A stretch of 64,000 nucleotides of DNA from Alphaproteobacteria bacterium. Lineage in GTDB: Bacteria; Pseudomonadota; Alphaproteobacteria; Rhizobiales; Rhizobiaceae. Both the position numbers and the translations under genes were made by a program. Shown here one piece after another: positions 17,051 through 25,760 of the stretch. Position 1 is the first letter of the stretch. Each line of letters opens with the position of its first letter. The notes under the pieces were generated by a model. It searched no databases, was not told the origin of the DNA, and saw only the letters and a program-made list of their open reading frames with translations. The stretch is taken from the NCBI GenBank assembly GCA_024742485.1, contig JANSYK010000002.1, positions 992,001-1,056,000 of the forward strand. The letters run 5' to 3'.

Positions 17051-18082
17051 ATGAACCTGACAACCAACGCCTATTTGAACGCCGCCCTGACACTTGGCAT
17101 CGGCATAGCCGGCGCCGCCCTGGCCTGGCTGGTGCAATTTCCGGCGCCGGCGCTGACCGGCCCGGCGCTTTCGGTCAGCCTGCTGGCCGTCGCCGGTCTC
17201 ACCCTGTCTGTCCCATTGCTATTGCGCCATGCCTGTTTCGTGGTCATCGGGCTGTCGATGGGCACCGGGGTGACGCCGGAGGTCATCGAGACGGCGCGCC
17301 AGTGGCCGTTGAGTTTTCTGTTTCTCGGTGCCAGCGTCGTGACGATCTTCTTCAGTTGCCGCCTGCTGCTGCAGCGTGGTTGGAAGCAGGACCGGAACAC
17401 TGCCATCCTGTCATCGACGCCCGGCCATCTCAGTTACATTCTGGGCCTGTCGACGACCATCAAGGGGGATCTCGCGAGCATCAGCGTGATCCAGAGCACC
17501 CGTGTCCTGGCGCTGACGCTTCTGGTTCCCTTCGCCGTCAGTCTGATGGGCTACGACACATCGAAAATGGCCCTGCCCGGTGCACAGATGACGCTTGGCC
17601 CGCTTCTCGTCAGTGTCGGTGTGGCGCTGGTTCTGGGGCTCTTTCTCAATCGCCTGCGGGTGCCGGCTGCCCTGTTGCTCGGTGGAATGGTATTTTCAAC
17701 GGCGACCCATATGAGCGGCATGGTGGTCGGCCATGTCCCGCTCTATGCCTCCATTCCGGCCTTCATCGTGATGGGCAGCCTGATCGGAACGCGGTTTTCC
17801 GGTGTGAACATGGCGACGCTTCGGCGGGCACTTGGTGCGGGGTTGGGGGTGACCTTGGTCGCTTTCCTCGTGACCATCATCTTTGCGGTGCTGCTGGTGC
17901 AGTTCGTGGACCTGCCGCTTCCGCAGGTGCTGATCGCCTTTGCTCCAGGCGGTGTGGAATCGATGGCCGCGATGGCGGTCATCATGAATGCCGATCCGAC
18001 CTTCGTGGCCGCGCACCATGTCTGGCGTCTGGTCATCCTGACCTTCCTGGCGCCGATGATTTTGGGCCGTGCGCCGGATTGA
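17051..18082 (+). CDS. AbrB family integral membrane protein (PF05145 type)
   Basis: 343 residues from ATG 17051, nine or ten hydrophobic segments arranged as two related halves, with the halves' conserved patterns LTGPALSVSL / VPAALLLGGMVFS and TPGHLSYILGLSTTI / APGGVESMAAMAVIM. The family is often mislabelled ammonia monooxygenase and its role is unknown, probably regulatory or transport. It follows the AraC gene by 54 bp and converges with the sulfatase gene. Confidence 0.85.
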   Translation: MNLTTNAYLNAALTLGIGIAGAALAWLVQFPAPALTGPALSVSLLAVAGLTLSVPLLLRHACFVVIGLSMGTGVTPEVIETARQWPLSFLFLGASVVTIFFSCRLLLQRGWKQDRNTAILSSTPGHLSYILGLSTTIKGDLASISVIQSTRVLALTLLVPFAVSLMGYDTSKMALPGAQMTLGPLLVSVGVALVLGLFLNRLRVPAALLLGGMVFSTATHMSGMVVGHVPLYASIPAFIVMGSLIGTRFSGVNMATLRRALGAGLGVTLVAFLVTIIFAVLLVQFVDLPLPQVLIAFAPGGVESMAAMAVIMNADPTFVAAHHVWRLVILTFLAPMILGRAPD

Positions 18083-18124
18083 GTCGGGCTGCCCGTTGGT
18101 GCGGCTTGGACGCCGGCACTCCGG

Positions 18125-19627
18125 TCAGACGCTGCCGTCCCAATCCTCCGGCGCTTCGGGGAAGAAATTCATGTCACCTTTCGGATTGACCGGCGGTACC
18201 GGCCACTGATGCCCCCGGGTCAGTGACAGTCCGCGGTTCGGACCCGGATGGAAGGTACGGGCCGGCGAACCGACAAAGGCGTCATCCTTGATCCATTCCT
18301 CGTCGGATCCATAGAGTTCGGCCAGCAATTGCACCTTCATCCGTTCGAGGGTCTGTGCATTGGCCGGGTCGTCGGCAAGGTTCACCATTTCATCGGGATC
18401 TTTTTCGAGATCGAACAGGTGGAAAATGTTGCCCACCGGATAATAGATCAGCTTGTGGGTCCGATCGCGCAGCATGCGTGAACAGTGCCCGACCTCGCCA
18501 AACTCTCCATACAGCGTTTCACGGCGGTCATCCGACACCATGGACCGGCCCACCACGCTGTCCGGAATGTCGATGCCGGCAAGATCCAGCAGTGTCGGCA
18601 TGACATCCTGCAGTGCCACGAGCCGGTCATCGGTACGATTGAAACCGGTCCTCCGGCAGTTTTCGGTACCGACCAGGATCATCGGAATGCCGGCGGACCA
18701 TTCATAGAAGGTCTGTTTGGCCCACATATTGTGGTTGCCCAGCATGTCGCCATGGTCGGAGGTGAACAAAATGATGGTGTTGTCGAGAATTCCTTCCTCG
18801 CGGATCGTTCCGATCAAGGCGCCGATCTGCTGGTCGATATGGGTGCACAGTGCATAGAAGGCGCGTCTTGCAGCCCGCGATTCCCTCTCGGAATAGCCGC
18901 CCCGCGCGGCAATGGCTTGCAGGTGATAGGGCAGCATGGCGGGGTCGCGGGCCCACTCTCCAATGAAAGGCTCATCCAGATCCACGCCCTGATAGTGATC
19001 GAGAAACCGTTGCGGCGGCACGAGCGGCGGGTGCGGGTGCCGGTAGCCCAGATACCACAGACCCGGCCGTTTCGGATCACGGCGGCGGATTTGCCGGGCC
19101 AGCGTGTCGGTCGCCCAATTGGTTGCATGAGCCTCCTCGGGCAGGTGCCATGGCGTCGTCTGATAGGCGTTGTTGCTCATCCCGTGGCCGAATTGCTGGC
19201 CCAGATAGCCCTTGTCACCAAGATAGATTTCGTAATCATCGGTGACGCCGTAAAGCGTCCGCCCTTCATCATCCAGATGCACATCGTCGAAGCCAAGGCG
19301 ATCCCGCTGCGGATAGGTATGGGTCTTGCCCACAGCCTGCGCCTGGTATCCGGCATCGCGAAACGTCTGTGCCAATGTGGGCAGGTCGGGCATTTCGAGG
19401 CGCGGCTGAAACCGCCGGTCGCCGTGGACCCTGGCCGGTGTTCCGGTCATCAGTGATCGCCGGGCCGGGATGCAGACCGGATGTTCCGAATAGCAATTGG
19501 TGAAGCGGACACCGTTCCTGCACAATTGATTGAGGGTCGGCGTGTGAATGGCCGTATGCCCGGCAGCGCCCAGAAGCCCGGCCGACCAATGGTCCGTCAC
19601 GATCATCAAGATATTCGGTTTTTCCAT
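18125..19627 (-). CDS. Sulfatase, Cys-type, without signal peptide
   Basis: 500 residues of the alkaline-phosphatase superfamily. The formylglycine signature is present as VCIPARRSLMTG with C52, the residue converted to formylglycine. Metal and substrate ligands are visible: D12, K101-T-H103, R-H-P-H-P around 196-200, D291-H292 in FTSDHGDMLGNHNMWAKQ, and K304. The start MEKPNILMIVTD lacks any export signal, so it should act in the cytoplasm on imported substrate. AGGAGGGT precedes ATG 19627. Last gene of a tctCBA operon (12-nt gap after tctA). Related phosphonate-monoester hydrolases cannot be excluded. Confidence 0.92.
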   Translation of the reverse strand: MEKPNILMIVTDHWSAGLLGAAGHTAIHTPTLNQLCRNGVRFTNCYSEHPVCIPARRSLMTGTPARVHGDRRFQPRLEMPDLPTLAQTFRDAGYQAQAVGKTHTYPQRDRLGFDDVHLDDEGRTLYGVTDDYEIYLGDKGYLGQQFGHGMSNNAYQTTPWHLPEEAHATNWATDTLARQIRRRDPKRPGLWYLGYRHPHPPLVPPQRFLDHYQGVDLDEPFIGEWARDPAMLPYHLQAIAARGGYSERESRAARRAFYALCTHIDQQIGALIGTIREEGILDNTIILFTSDHGDMLGNHNMWAKQTFYEWSAGIPMILVGTENCRRTGFNRTDDRLVALQDVMPTLLDLAGIDIPDSVVGRSMVSDDRRETLYGEFGEVGHCSRMLRDRTHKLIYYPVGNIFHLFDLEKDPDEMVNLADDPANAQTLERMKVQLLAELYGSDEEWIKDDAFVGSPARTFHPGPNRGLSLTRGHQWPVPPVNPKGDMNFFPEAPEDWDGSV

Positions 19628-19639
19628 CGAAGGACCCTC

Positions 19640-21118
19640 CTAGGACGCCTTTGAGCGACGCTTGCTGATGACCGGCACGGTGACGACGGCAATCGTCACG
19701 GCCAGGATGAACAGTGCGATGGGGTCGAAGATGAATTCGACGAAATTGCCCTGGGCGCTGATCATGCCCTGGCGCAGCTTGCCTTCAAACGTCGTGCCGA
19801 GCGCCATGCCGATGACGATGGGTGCGATCGGATAACCGGCAAAGCGCAGGATCAATCCGGCAATACCGGCAATCACGGCAACCAGAACATCCACCGGATT
19901 GCCGCGCACCACGAATGCTCCGACCAGGGAAAAGATCAGGATCATCCCCATCAGCAGCGGTTCGGGCGCCGATAGGATGCGGGCGAAGATGCGTGCGCCG
20001 ATGACGCCGATGCCGAACATGATCAGATTGGCGATCAGGATGATCAGGAAGGAGCCGGTCAGAAGCTGCGGGTTGTTGTTGATCAGGTCGAAACCGGGCA
20101 CCACGCCCTGGATCGTCAGGACCCCGAGCAGCACGACTGTGCCGCCATCGCCCGGAATGCCGAGCGCCAATGTCGGGATCAAGGCGCCGCCGGTTACCGC
20201 ATTGTTCGAGGCCTCGGAGGCGATCAGACCGTCGGGTTCGCCCTTGCCGAAATTCTCCTTGCGCGGCGATGTCCGCCGCAATTGCGAATAGCTGATAAAG
20301 GTGGCGGCCGTTGCGCCCGTGCCCGGCAAGATGCCGATAAAGGTACCGATGACACTGCTTTGCAGGAACTGCCAGACCCTCTGGCGCATTTCGGAAAAGG
20401 GCGGAAGCCGGAAGCCGACATTGGTCACATCCGGCGGCTTGGCCGCGAAGTAGTAGGCGGCACGCTGGAACACTTCGGACAGGGCGAACAGCCCGATCAG
20501 AACCGGAATGAGCGACAAACCGCCCGCCAGTGCTTCCAGGCCGAAATCGAACCGTGTATAGCCGGTCAGGTCATCCGGACCGATGGTTGTCAGCCACAGG
20601 CCGATCATGCCGCCCATCAGGCCCTTGATCGCGCTGCCGGTTGATACCCAGGCAATGCAGGTCAGGGCAAACAGGATCAGGGCGAAGATGGCTGCCGGTC
20701 CAAAGGCGACGGAAACCCGTGCCAGCGCCGGGGCTGCGATGATCAGCACGATCAGGGAGAAAATGCCCCCGATCAGCGATGATATGGTGGCCCAGCCGAT
20801 CGCCAGGTCGGCCTTGCCGGCTTTTGCCATCGGATAGCCGTCCAACACCGTCGCGGCCGATTGCGGCGTGCCGGGCGTATTGATCAGGATGGCGGAAATC
20901 GAGCCGCCATAGACGGAGGTGACATAGATACCCAAAAAGAGCGCCAGCGAGGCTTCGGTCGTCATCGAGAAGGTAAAGGGCAGGGCGACAATCAGCGCGG
21001 CCACTGTGCCCATGCCGGGCAGGGCGCCGGCCAGCGTGCCCCAGACGCAGCCAATGGCGATGGCCACCAGGACTTCCAGGCCGGCGAATTGGGCGATGGC
21101 GGTGGCAAGGTTTTCCAT
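19640..21118 (-). CDS. tctA: Tripartite tricarboxylate transporter, large membrane subunit (TctA)
   Basis: 492 residues, about 11 membrane spans, with family signatures GTLAGALPGMGTVAALIVALPFTF, YGGSISAILINTPGTPQSAATVLDGYPMAKAG and PTLALGIPGDGGTVVLLGVL. It forms the sodium- or proton-driven channel of the TTT system with TctB. Order tctC-tctB-tctA-sulfatase on the minus strand, with 12-15 nt gaps. Confidence 0.94.
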   Translation of the reverse strand: MENLATAIAQFAGLEVLVAIAIGCVWGTLAGALPGMGTVAALIVALPFTFSMTTEASLALFLGIYVTSVYGGSISAILINTPGTPQSAATVLDGYPMAKAGKADLAIGWATISSLIGGIFSLIVLIIAAPALARVSVAFGPAAIFALILFALTCIAWVSTGSAIKGLMGGMIGLWLTTIGPDDLTGYTRFDFGLEALAGGLSLIPVLIGLFALSEVFQRAAYYFAAKPPDVTNVGFRLPPFSEMRQRVWQFLQSSVIGTFIGILPGTGATAATFISYSQLRRTSPRKENFGKGEPDGLIASEASNNAVTGGALIPTLALGIPGDGGTVVLLGVLTIQGVVPGFDLINNNPQLLTGSFLIILIANLIMFGIGVIGARIFARILSAPEPLLMGMILIFSLVGAFVVRGNPVDVLVAVIAGIAGLILRFAGYPIAPIVIGMALGTTFEGKLRQGMISAQGNFVEFIFDPIALFILAVTIAVVTVPVISKRRSKAS

Positions 21119-21133
21119 ATCGACCGACAGATC

Positions 21134-21595
21134 CTAAAGGATGTGAAACCAGGGGGAGCGGGGCAGCAGCAGTTCAAAGCCGAAGGTGAACAGCGCCCAT
21201 ACGGCGACCGGACCAACAATGCTGATCACAGCGAGTTGCAGCACCTCGCGATATCCGAACGCCCAGCAGAACAGGAAAAATCCCGGCACCATGGCGAACA
21301 GGAAGCCGATATTGATCATTGCGACACCCGTGCCGGCGGCGATCAGCACCACGACGAACAGTTGCCCGAAACGCACCGGCTCGCCTGGCTCTCCGGCTTT
21401 GCGGCGGACTGCCAGAAAGGTCGCGACCGCGGCCAGGCCCATCCAGACCAGCAGGAAACCGCGCGGCGCAAAGGCCGGGCCGACATCGCCACCGAAGGTC
21501 GGGACATCGAACTGATCGGTAAAGGTTAGTGCAAAAAGCCCGATGGCCGCCATCAGCAGGACGCCTGAAACACAGATATCAAGAACGCGGTTCAT
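21134..21595 (-). CDS. tctB: Tripartite tricarboxylate transporter, small membrane subunit (TctB)
   Basis: 153 residues with four hydrophobic segments and the TctB layout: an N-terminal span, a short loop FGGDVGPAFAPRGFLLVWM, and a C-terminal pair ending LLLPRSPWFHIL. Low sequence conservation is normal for this subunit. GGAGG precedes the ATG. It is separated from tctC by 93 bp containing hairpins. Confidence 0.88.
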   Translation of the reverse strand: MNRVLDICVSGVLLMAAIGLFALTFTDQFDVPTFGGDVGPAFAPRGFLLVWMGLAAVATFLAVRRKAGEPGEPVRFGQLFVVVLIAAGTGVAMINIGFLFAMVPGFFLFCWAFGYREVLQLAVISIVGPVAVWALFTFGFELLLPRSPWFHIL

Positions 21596-21625
21596 GGTCG
21601 TAAACCTCCATCGGCGGAACAGCGC

Positions 21626-21681
21626 GGCCCCTGAGGATCAGGGCCACGCCGGAAACAGATACTATAGTCAGTTATCTGACT
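21626..21681 (-). terminator. Hairpins between tctC and tctB
   Basis: Two inverted repeats in the 93-bp gap: AGTCAG/CTGACT around TTAT (21666-21681) and a bulged GGCCCCTGA/TCAGGGCC stem (21626-21645). Their position directly after the binding-protein gene matches the liv and TRAP operons in this window. Confidence 0.45.
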
Positions 21682-21688
21682 CCTGCAT

Positions 21689-22627
21689 CTATTTCTTGAT
21701 CAAACCGGCTTCTTCCAGCAATTGCCCATTCAGCTCGAATGCTTCCCTGAAGAAGGGACCGAATTCATCGGTCGGCATGTAGCGGACCAGGCGATTGGCG
21801 CCAGCCATATTGTCGGCGAAGGTTTTGGTCGCCACGGCTTTTGCGCAGGCGTCCGACAATGTACCGATCACCTCATCCGGCGTGCCGGCTGGCGCGAAAA
21901 AGCCAAACCACACAGAAACCTGCGTGTCGTAGCCCAGTTCGGCCAGTGTCGGCACGTCGGGATGCTGTTCGGAACGCTGGCTGTCCATGACCGCCAGAGC
22001 CCGCCAGCCGAATTTGGTGTTGAAGTCGGAGAACCAGGCGGTTGCGTCCGCCCGACCGCCATCGATCTCCGTTGCAATGTCGCCGCCGCCCTTGGTCGGT
22101 ATGTACTGGGTATTGATCCCGAGCTTGTTGTTGAGCGTCAGTTGCGCCACATGGGCCATGGAGCCCGGACCCGCTCCGGCAAATTTCAACCCGTCCGCCT
22201 TGGTCTTGGCAATCAGATCGTCGACCGTCTTGATCGGACTGTCCTCCTTGACCACCAGGTAGAACGGACCCTGGCTGACCATGCAGATCGGCGTCCAGCT
22301 GTCGGCATTGTATTTGGTGCGCTTGAGATGCGGCTGTGTGGTGGTGGTTCCGACCGGCATGAAGCCGAGATTGTATCCGTCCGCATCGGCCCGCGAGAGC
22401 TGTGTCGCCCCGACCGTACCGCCAGCCCCTTCCACGTTGGAAACGATGATGTTCTGGCCGAGGATCTTTTCCATCTCGGCGGCGAAAAACCGGGCCGGCA
22501 CATCGGTGCCGCCGCCGGCGCCGAAGGGTACCATGACCGAAATGGCCCGTTCCGGATAGTCGGCGAGCGCCGCACCGCCCGTAAGTCCGAGCGCCAGGGC
22601 CGTCAGAATTGCCAGTGAATGTCGCAT
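21689..22627 (-). CDS. tctC: Tripartite tricarboxylate transporter binding protein (TctC)
   Basis: 312 residues from ATG 22627, which follows GGGAGGA. Signal peptide MRHSLAILTALALGLTGGAALA, then a TctC/Bug-type binding fold starting YPERAISVMVPFGAGGGTDVPARFFAAEM and the ligand-contacting loop VEGAGGTVGATQLSRADADGYNL. It delivers an anionic ligand to TctAB. The longer frame to 22669 runs over the promoter region. The linked sulfatase suggests a sulfated organic ligand (inference). Confidence 0.92.
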   Translation of the reverse strand: MRHSLAILTALALGLTGGAALADYPERAISVMVPFGAGGGTDVPARFFAAEMEKILGQNIIVSNVEGAGGTVGATQLSRADADGYNLGFMPVGTTTTQPHLKRTKYNADSWTPICMVSQGPFYLVVKEDSPIKTVDDLIAKTKADGLKFAGAGPGSMAHVAQLTLNNKLGINTQYIPTKGGGDIATEIDGGRADATAWFSDFNTKFGWRALAVMDSQRSEQHPDVPTLAELGYDTQVSVWFGFFAPAGTPDEVIGTLSDACAKAVATKTFADNMAGANRLVRYMPTDEFGPFFREAFELNGQLLEEAGLIKK

Positions 22628-22689
22628 GAATTCCTCCCAAGAACCGTTGATTGCAGGAAGGCTATCCAAACGGTTCGGGATTATCTATT

Positions 22690-22710
22690 GTTAGATTGTC
22701 AGACGCTAAC
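22690..22710. promoter_or_regulatory. Candidate operator between tctC and lacI-type gene
   Basis: Inverted repeat GTTAG-N11-CTAAC, weakly extended on both sides, in the 99-bp divergent intergenic region. A plausible binding site for the adjacent LacI-type regulator; the arms are short, so confidence is limited. Confidence 0.35.
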
Positions 22711-22726
22711 TATTAGGTCAGTCATC

Positions 22727-23731
22727 ATGACATATCGCCGTCGGCGCCGGACGCTCAAGGATGTGGCGCAAATCGCCAATGTCTCGGAAATGACCGTGTC
22801 GCGAGTCCTGCGTGGCACTGGTGTCGTCGCGGCCGGAACGCGCCGGCACGTCATGGGCGTGGTCGAAGAACTCGGATATGTGCAGAACCATCTGGCCGGC
22901 TCGCTGGCCACTTCGCGCTCCAATCAGGTGGCCGTCATCATCCCGTCACTGATCAACAATGTCTTTCCGCAGGTTCTGGCCGGGATCACCGGTGAACTCG
23001 AAAAGGCCGGCTACAATGCGGTGATCGGCATATCCGACTATGACCTGGAAAAGGAAGAAAGCCTGGTGACCTCGATGATCTCCTGGCGTCCGGCCGGGTT
23101 CATCACCACCAACCTCGTCCATTCGAAACGCACCCGCAACATATTGGCAAATGCCAGCGTGCCGGTGGTCGAGATGATGGATATCTCGGGTACACCGATT
23201 GATATCTGCGTCGGGCTGGACCACAGAAAGGTCGGCCGCGTGATGGTCGACTATCTGTTGCGGAAAGGCTACCGCCGCTTCGGTTATCTGGGATGGAGCA
23301 ACAATGACTTCGCCGCGGCCACGCGCTACGCCGCGATCCGCGACCGGCTGGCCGAGGAGGGCCTGGGCCTCGTTGCCCCGGATCTCTACGATCGCCCACC
23401 TGACCACCGGGACGGCAAGGAGGGGCTCGCAACGCTCTTGAGCGACCACCCGGACCTCGACGCCGTGATGTTTTCGAACGACACCGCCGCTTCGGGTGGT
23501 GTGATCCACTGCTTGGAAAACAATATTGCCATGCCCGAGGAAATCGCCCTTGCCGGTTTCAGCGGTCTTCAATTGGGCCAGATCATGCCGCGCAAACTGA
23601 CGACCATTCGGACGAAACGGTTTGATACGGGACGGCTGGCGGCAAGAAGTGTACTCAATCAGCTTGTGGGGCAGGAGGTGGAGAAGAAGGTCGATCTGGG
23701 GTTCGAGTTGATTGAGGGCGAGACCGCTTGA
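22727..23731 (+). CDS. LacI/GntR-type (gluconate repressor-like) regulator
   Basis: 334 residues from ATG 22727: LacI helix-turn-helix RTLKDVAQIANVSEMTVSRVLRGTGVV, hinge YVQNHLAGSLATSRSNQV, and a sugar-binding-type effector domain ending ALAGFSGLQLGQIMPRKLTTIRTKRFDTGRLAARS. Divergent from tctC, so it probably controls the tctCBA-sulfatase operon. The upstream 36 codons of the longer frame overlap the promoter region and are unlikely. Its C terminus matches the remnant at 30200-30400. Confidence 0.9.
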   Translation: MTYRRRRRTLKDVAQIANVSEMTVSRVLRGTGVVAAGTRRHVMGVVEELGYVQNHLAGSLATSRSNQVAVIIPSLINNVFPQVLAGITGELEKAGYNAVIGISDYDLEKEESLVTSMISWRPAGFITTNLVHSKRTRNILANASVPVVEMMDISGTPIDICVGLDHRKVGRVMVDYLLRKGYRRFGYLGWSNNDFAAATRYAAIRDRLAEEGLGLVAPDLYDRPPDHRDGKEGLATLLSDHPDLDAVMFSNDTAASGGVIHCLENNIAMPEEIALAGFSGLQLGQIMPRKLTTIRTKRFDTGRLAARSVLNQLVGQEVEKKVDLGFELIEGETA

Positions 23732-23886
23732 GACACTGGAGTGGATGGTGAGGCATTTTCAAATGGTGGTTTTTGGCTGACCGGTAGCCCTTGTGGATTT
23801 CCCGTCTGGTGGATTAATGAGTCCTGATCCTGGTCTCCGCGAGAAAAGATACCGCGGAAATTCAGCATAGCCTGCCTGAAAACGGT

Positions 23887-24501
23887 TCATCGACGCAGGA
23901 CCGCAGCCATGATGAAATCCTTTAGTCCATCGACGATGTTGTGCATTGGTGCCTCGCCGAGAACGGTGCGATAGGCACTGGCATCAACAAGCTCGATGAT
24001 CAGTTGTGCAGCTTCTTGCGGATCGAGATTCTCACGGAACGCGCCGTCGTCGATGCCGCGCTTGACGACCGATCCCAACGCTGTGGCAAGGACCTCATGG
24101 TTTGACAAAAACAAGGCACCAATGTCCGGCTTGCGGATGGCTTCGCTGGCGATTTCAATCGTCAGGATGACGTTGTCCGGTTGGGACAGGTAGCGCGCAT
24201 AGGCGGTGATGAACCTGTCCAGTACCAGGGGTGCAGCGTCGGAATGGGCCAGAAGTTCAATGAATGGTTCCAGCTCTGCGCGCTCCAGCACCGCGATTTC
24301 AGCCAACACGTCGTGCTTGCCGGGGAAGTGATTGTAGAGATTGCCCAGACTGATGCCGGCACGCTTGGCAATGTCGCGCACGCCAGTCTGGTGATAACCG
24401 CTTTCAAGAAAGCATATCATCGCCGCTTCGAGAATGACCTGCCGGCGCTTGGCGGCAGTCCTGCTGCGCTTGGATGGGGTCTTGGATGAGCCGTCGGACA
24501 T
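23887..24501 (-). CDS. TetR family regulator of the RND efflux operon
   Basis: 204 residues from ATG 24501. N-terminal TetR domain RRQVILEAAMICFLESGYHQTGVRDIAKRAGISLGNLYNHFPGKHDVL, then a helical ligand domain. An alternative ATG at 24537 lies inside the operator palindrome, so the shorter start is preferred. Divergent from the membrane-fusion-protein gene; a classic autoregulated efflux repressor arrangement, induced by transported compounds in known cases. Confidence 0.92.
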   Translation of the reverse strand: MSDGSSKTPSKRSRTAAKRRQVILEAAMICFLESGYHQTGVRDIAKRAGISLGNLYNHFPGKHDVLAEIAVLERAELEPFIELLAHSDAAPLVLDRFITAYARYLSQPDNVILTIEIASEAIRKPDIGALFLSNHEVLATALGSVVKRGIDDGAFRENLDPQEAAQLIIELVDASAYRTVLGEAPMHNIVDGLKDFIMAAVLRR

Positions 24502-24523
24502 TTTCTCGCTTTCAATATTGAAC

Positions 24524-24535
24524 GAACGATCGTTC
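24524..24535. promoter_or_regulatory. TetR-type operator palindrome
   Basis: Perfect 12-bp palindrome GAACGATCGTTC, with an adjoining half-site GAAC at 24520, lying 22 bp before the tetR start and about 73 bp before the mfp start. Palindromes of this kind are typical of AcrR/TetR efflux operators. Confidence 0.65.
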
Positions 24536-24608
24536 ATAAATATATAGTGACACCGAACAGTGCAATCCTGTGTTCTGAAATGGTTTGCAGGTCGAAGAGC
24601 GAGTTGGC

Positions 24609-25757
24609 ATGGCAAACGCATCTACCAAAACTCCTTTCGTACCTCAACGGCGATGGCTGTGGATCGGGTTGTCCCTGACCGCGCTGGCGGCGATCGTTTT
24701 GCTTGTATGGGAAGCCGAAGACATCGCCAATGTGACAGTGGCCGACGCCCCTTTGCCCGCGCCGGTCGTCACGATTGTGGACGTGACCCCGGGCGATGCA
24801 GTCGCCACGATCACCGTCTTTGCCGAATTGCGGCCGCGTTGGGATGCCGAGATTCGCGCTGCGGTGTCCGGTCGAATCACGCGGGTTCACGATGCAGCGC
24901 TGACCGGTGAAAGGGTCTCCGCCGGCACGCCTTTATTTGCCATCGAAAGAAACCAGTATGAAACCGCTGTGGCCGCAAACGAGTTGAGTGTCGCAGAAGC
25001 AGAGCTGTCGCTTTGGCGCGCGAAAAATGCCGTGGTGCTGGCGCGCCGGGAATTTGAACGCACGGGCACCGAACCGCCCAACGAGCTGGCACTGCGCCTG
25101 CCGCAGCTGCATATCGCAAAGCGCTCCCTGGCGGCTGTCGAGGCACAATTGGCGGCAGCACGACACAAATTGGCCGACACGGAAGTGGTGGCGCCGTTTT
25201 CCGGTTTTGTCACCCGCAGGATGGCGAGCCCCGGCCAAACCGTCTCCACCGGTGAACCGCTGTTGCATCTGTCCGACGATCGTCGATACGAGTTGACGGT
25301 CGAATTGAGCCAGGCCGACTGGGCGCTGCTCGATCATCCGGTCGCCGGCAAAAAGGCCAGGCTCACACACCGTGACGGGACGCCGCTTGGCGAGGCCAAT
25401 ATCCGCCGGGGAGGCGGTTTCCTGGACCCGCAGACCCGGCAGCGGCGCCTGTTTCTCGATGCAATCGATCCTGCCGACACTGTTCTCGCAGGTGACTTTG
25501 TGCAAGTGGTGCTCGACGGTCGCACGATTGCAAACACCTTGACCATTCCGGAATCTGCTCTGACGCGGGCAGGCCATGTCTGGATGGTCGATGCCGACAA
25601 CCTGCTCGTCCGGTTGCAGCCGGACATCCTTTTCCGTGTCGGTGACGCAGTGACGATCGCGGCTCCGGACGGAGCAGATGCCAGCCAGATTGTGATTGCA
25701 CCGTTGGCGTCGTTCCTTCCAGGTCAGCGCGTTTCACCGCAAGGCGCGGAAGGGTAG
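24609..25757 (+). CDS. RND efflux periplasmic adaptor (membrane fusion protein)
   Basis: 382 residues from ATG 24609. One N-terminal membrane anchor (RWLWIGLSLTALAAIVLLVW), then HlyD-family layout: lipoyl half-motif AAVSGRITRVHDAALTGERVSAGTPLFAIE, coiled-coil hairpin (about 115-190), second lipoyl half TEVVAPFSGFVTRRMASPGQTVSTGEPLLHLS, and beta-barrel. It links the inner-membrane RND pump to an outer-membrane channel; no TolC-type gene is present in the window. Three nt precede the RND start. Confidence 0.92.
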   Translation: MANASTKTPFVPQRRWLWIGLSLTALAAIVLLVWEAEDIANVTVADAPLPAPVVTIVDVTPGDAVATITVFAELRPRWDAEIRAAVSGRITRVHDAALTGERVSAGTPLFAIERNQYETAVAANELSVAEAELSLWRAKNAVVLARREFERTGTEPPNELALRLPQLHIAKRSLAAVEAQLAAARHKLADTEVVAPFSGFVTRRMASPGQTVSTGEPLLHLSDDRRYELTVELSQADWALLDHPVAGKKARLTHRDGTPLGEANIRRGGGFLDPQTRQRRLFLDAIDPADTVLAGDFVQVVLDGRTIANTLTIPESALTRAGHVWMVDADNLLVRLQPDILFRVGDAVTIAAPDGADASQIVIAPLASFLPGQRVSPQGAEG

Positions 25758-25760
25758 ACC

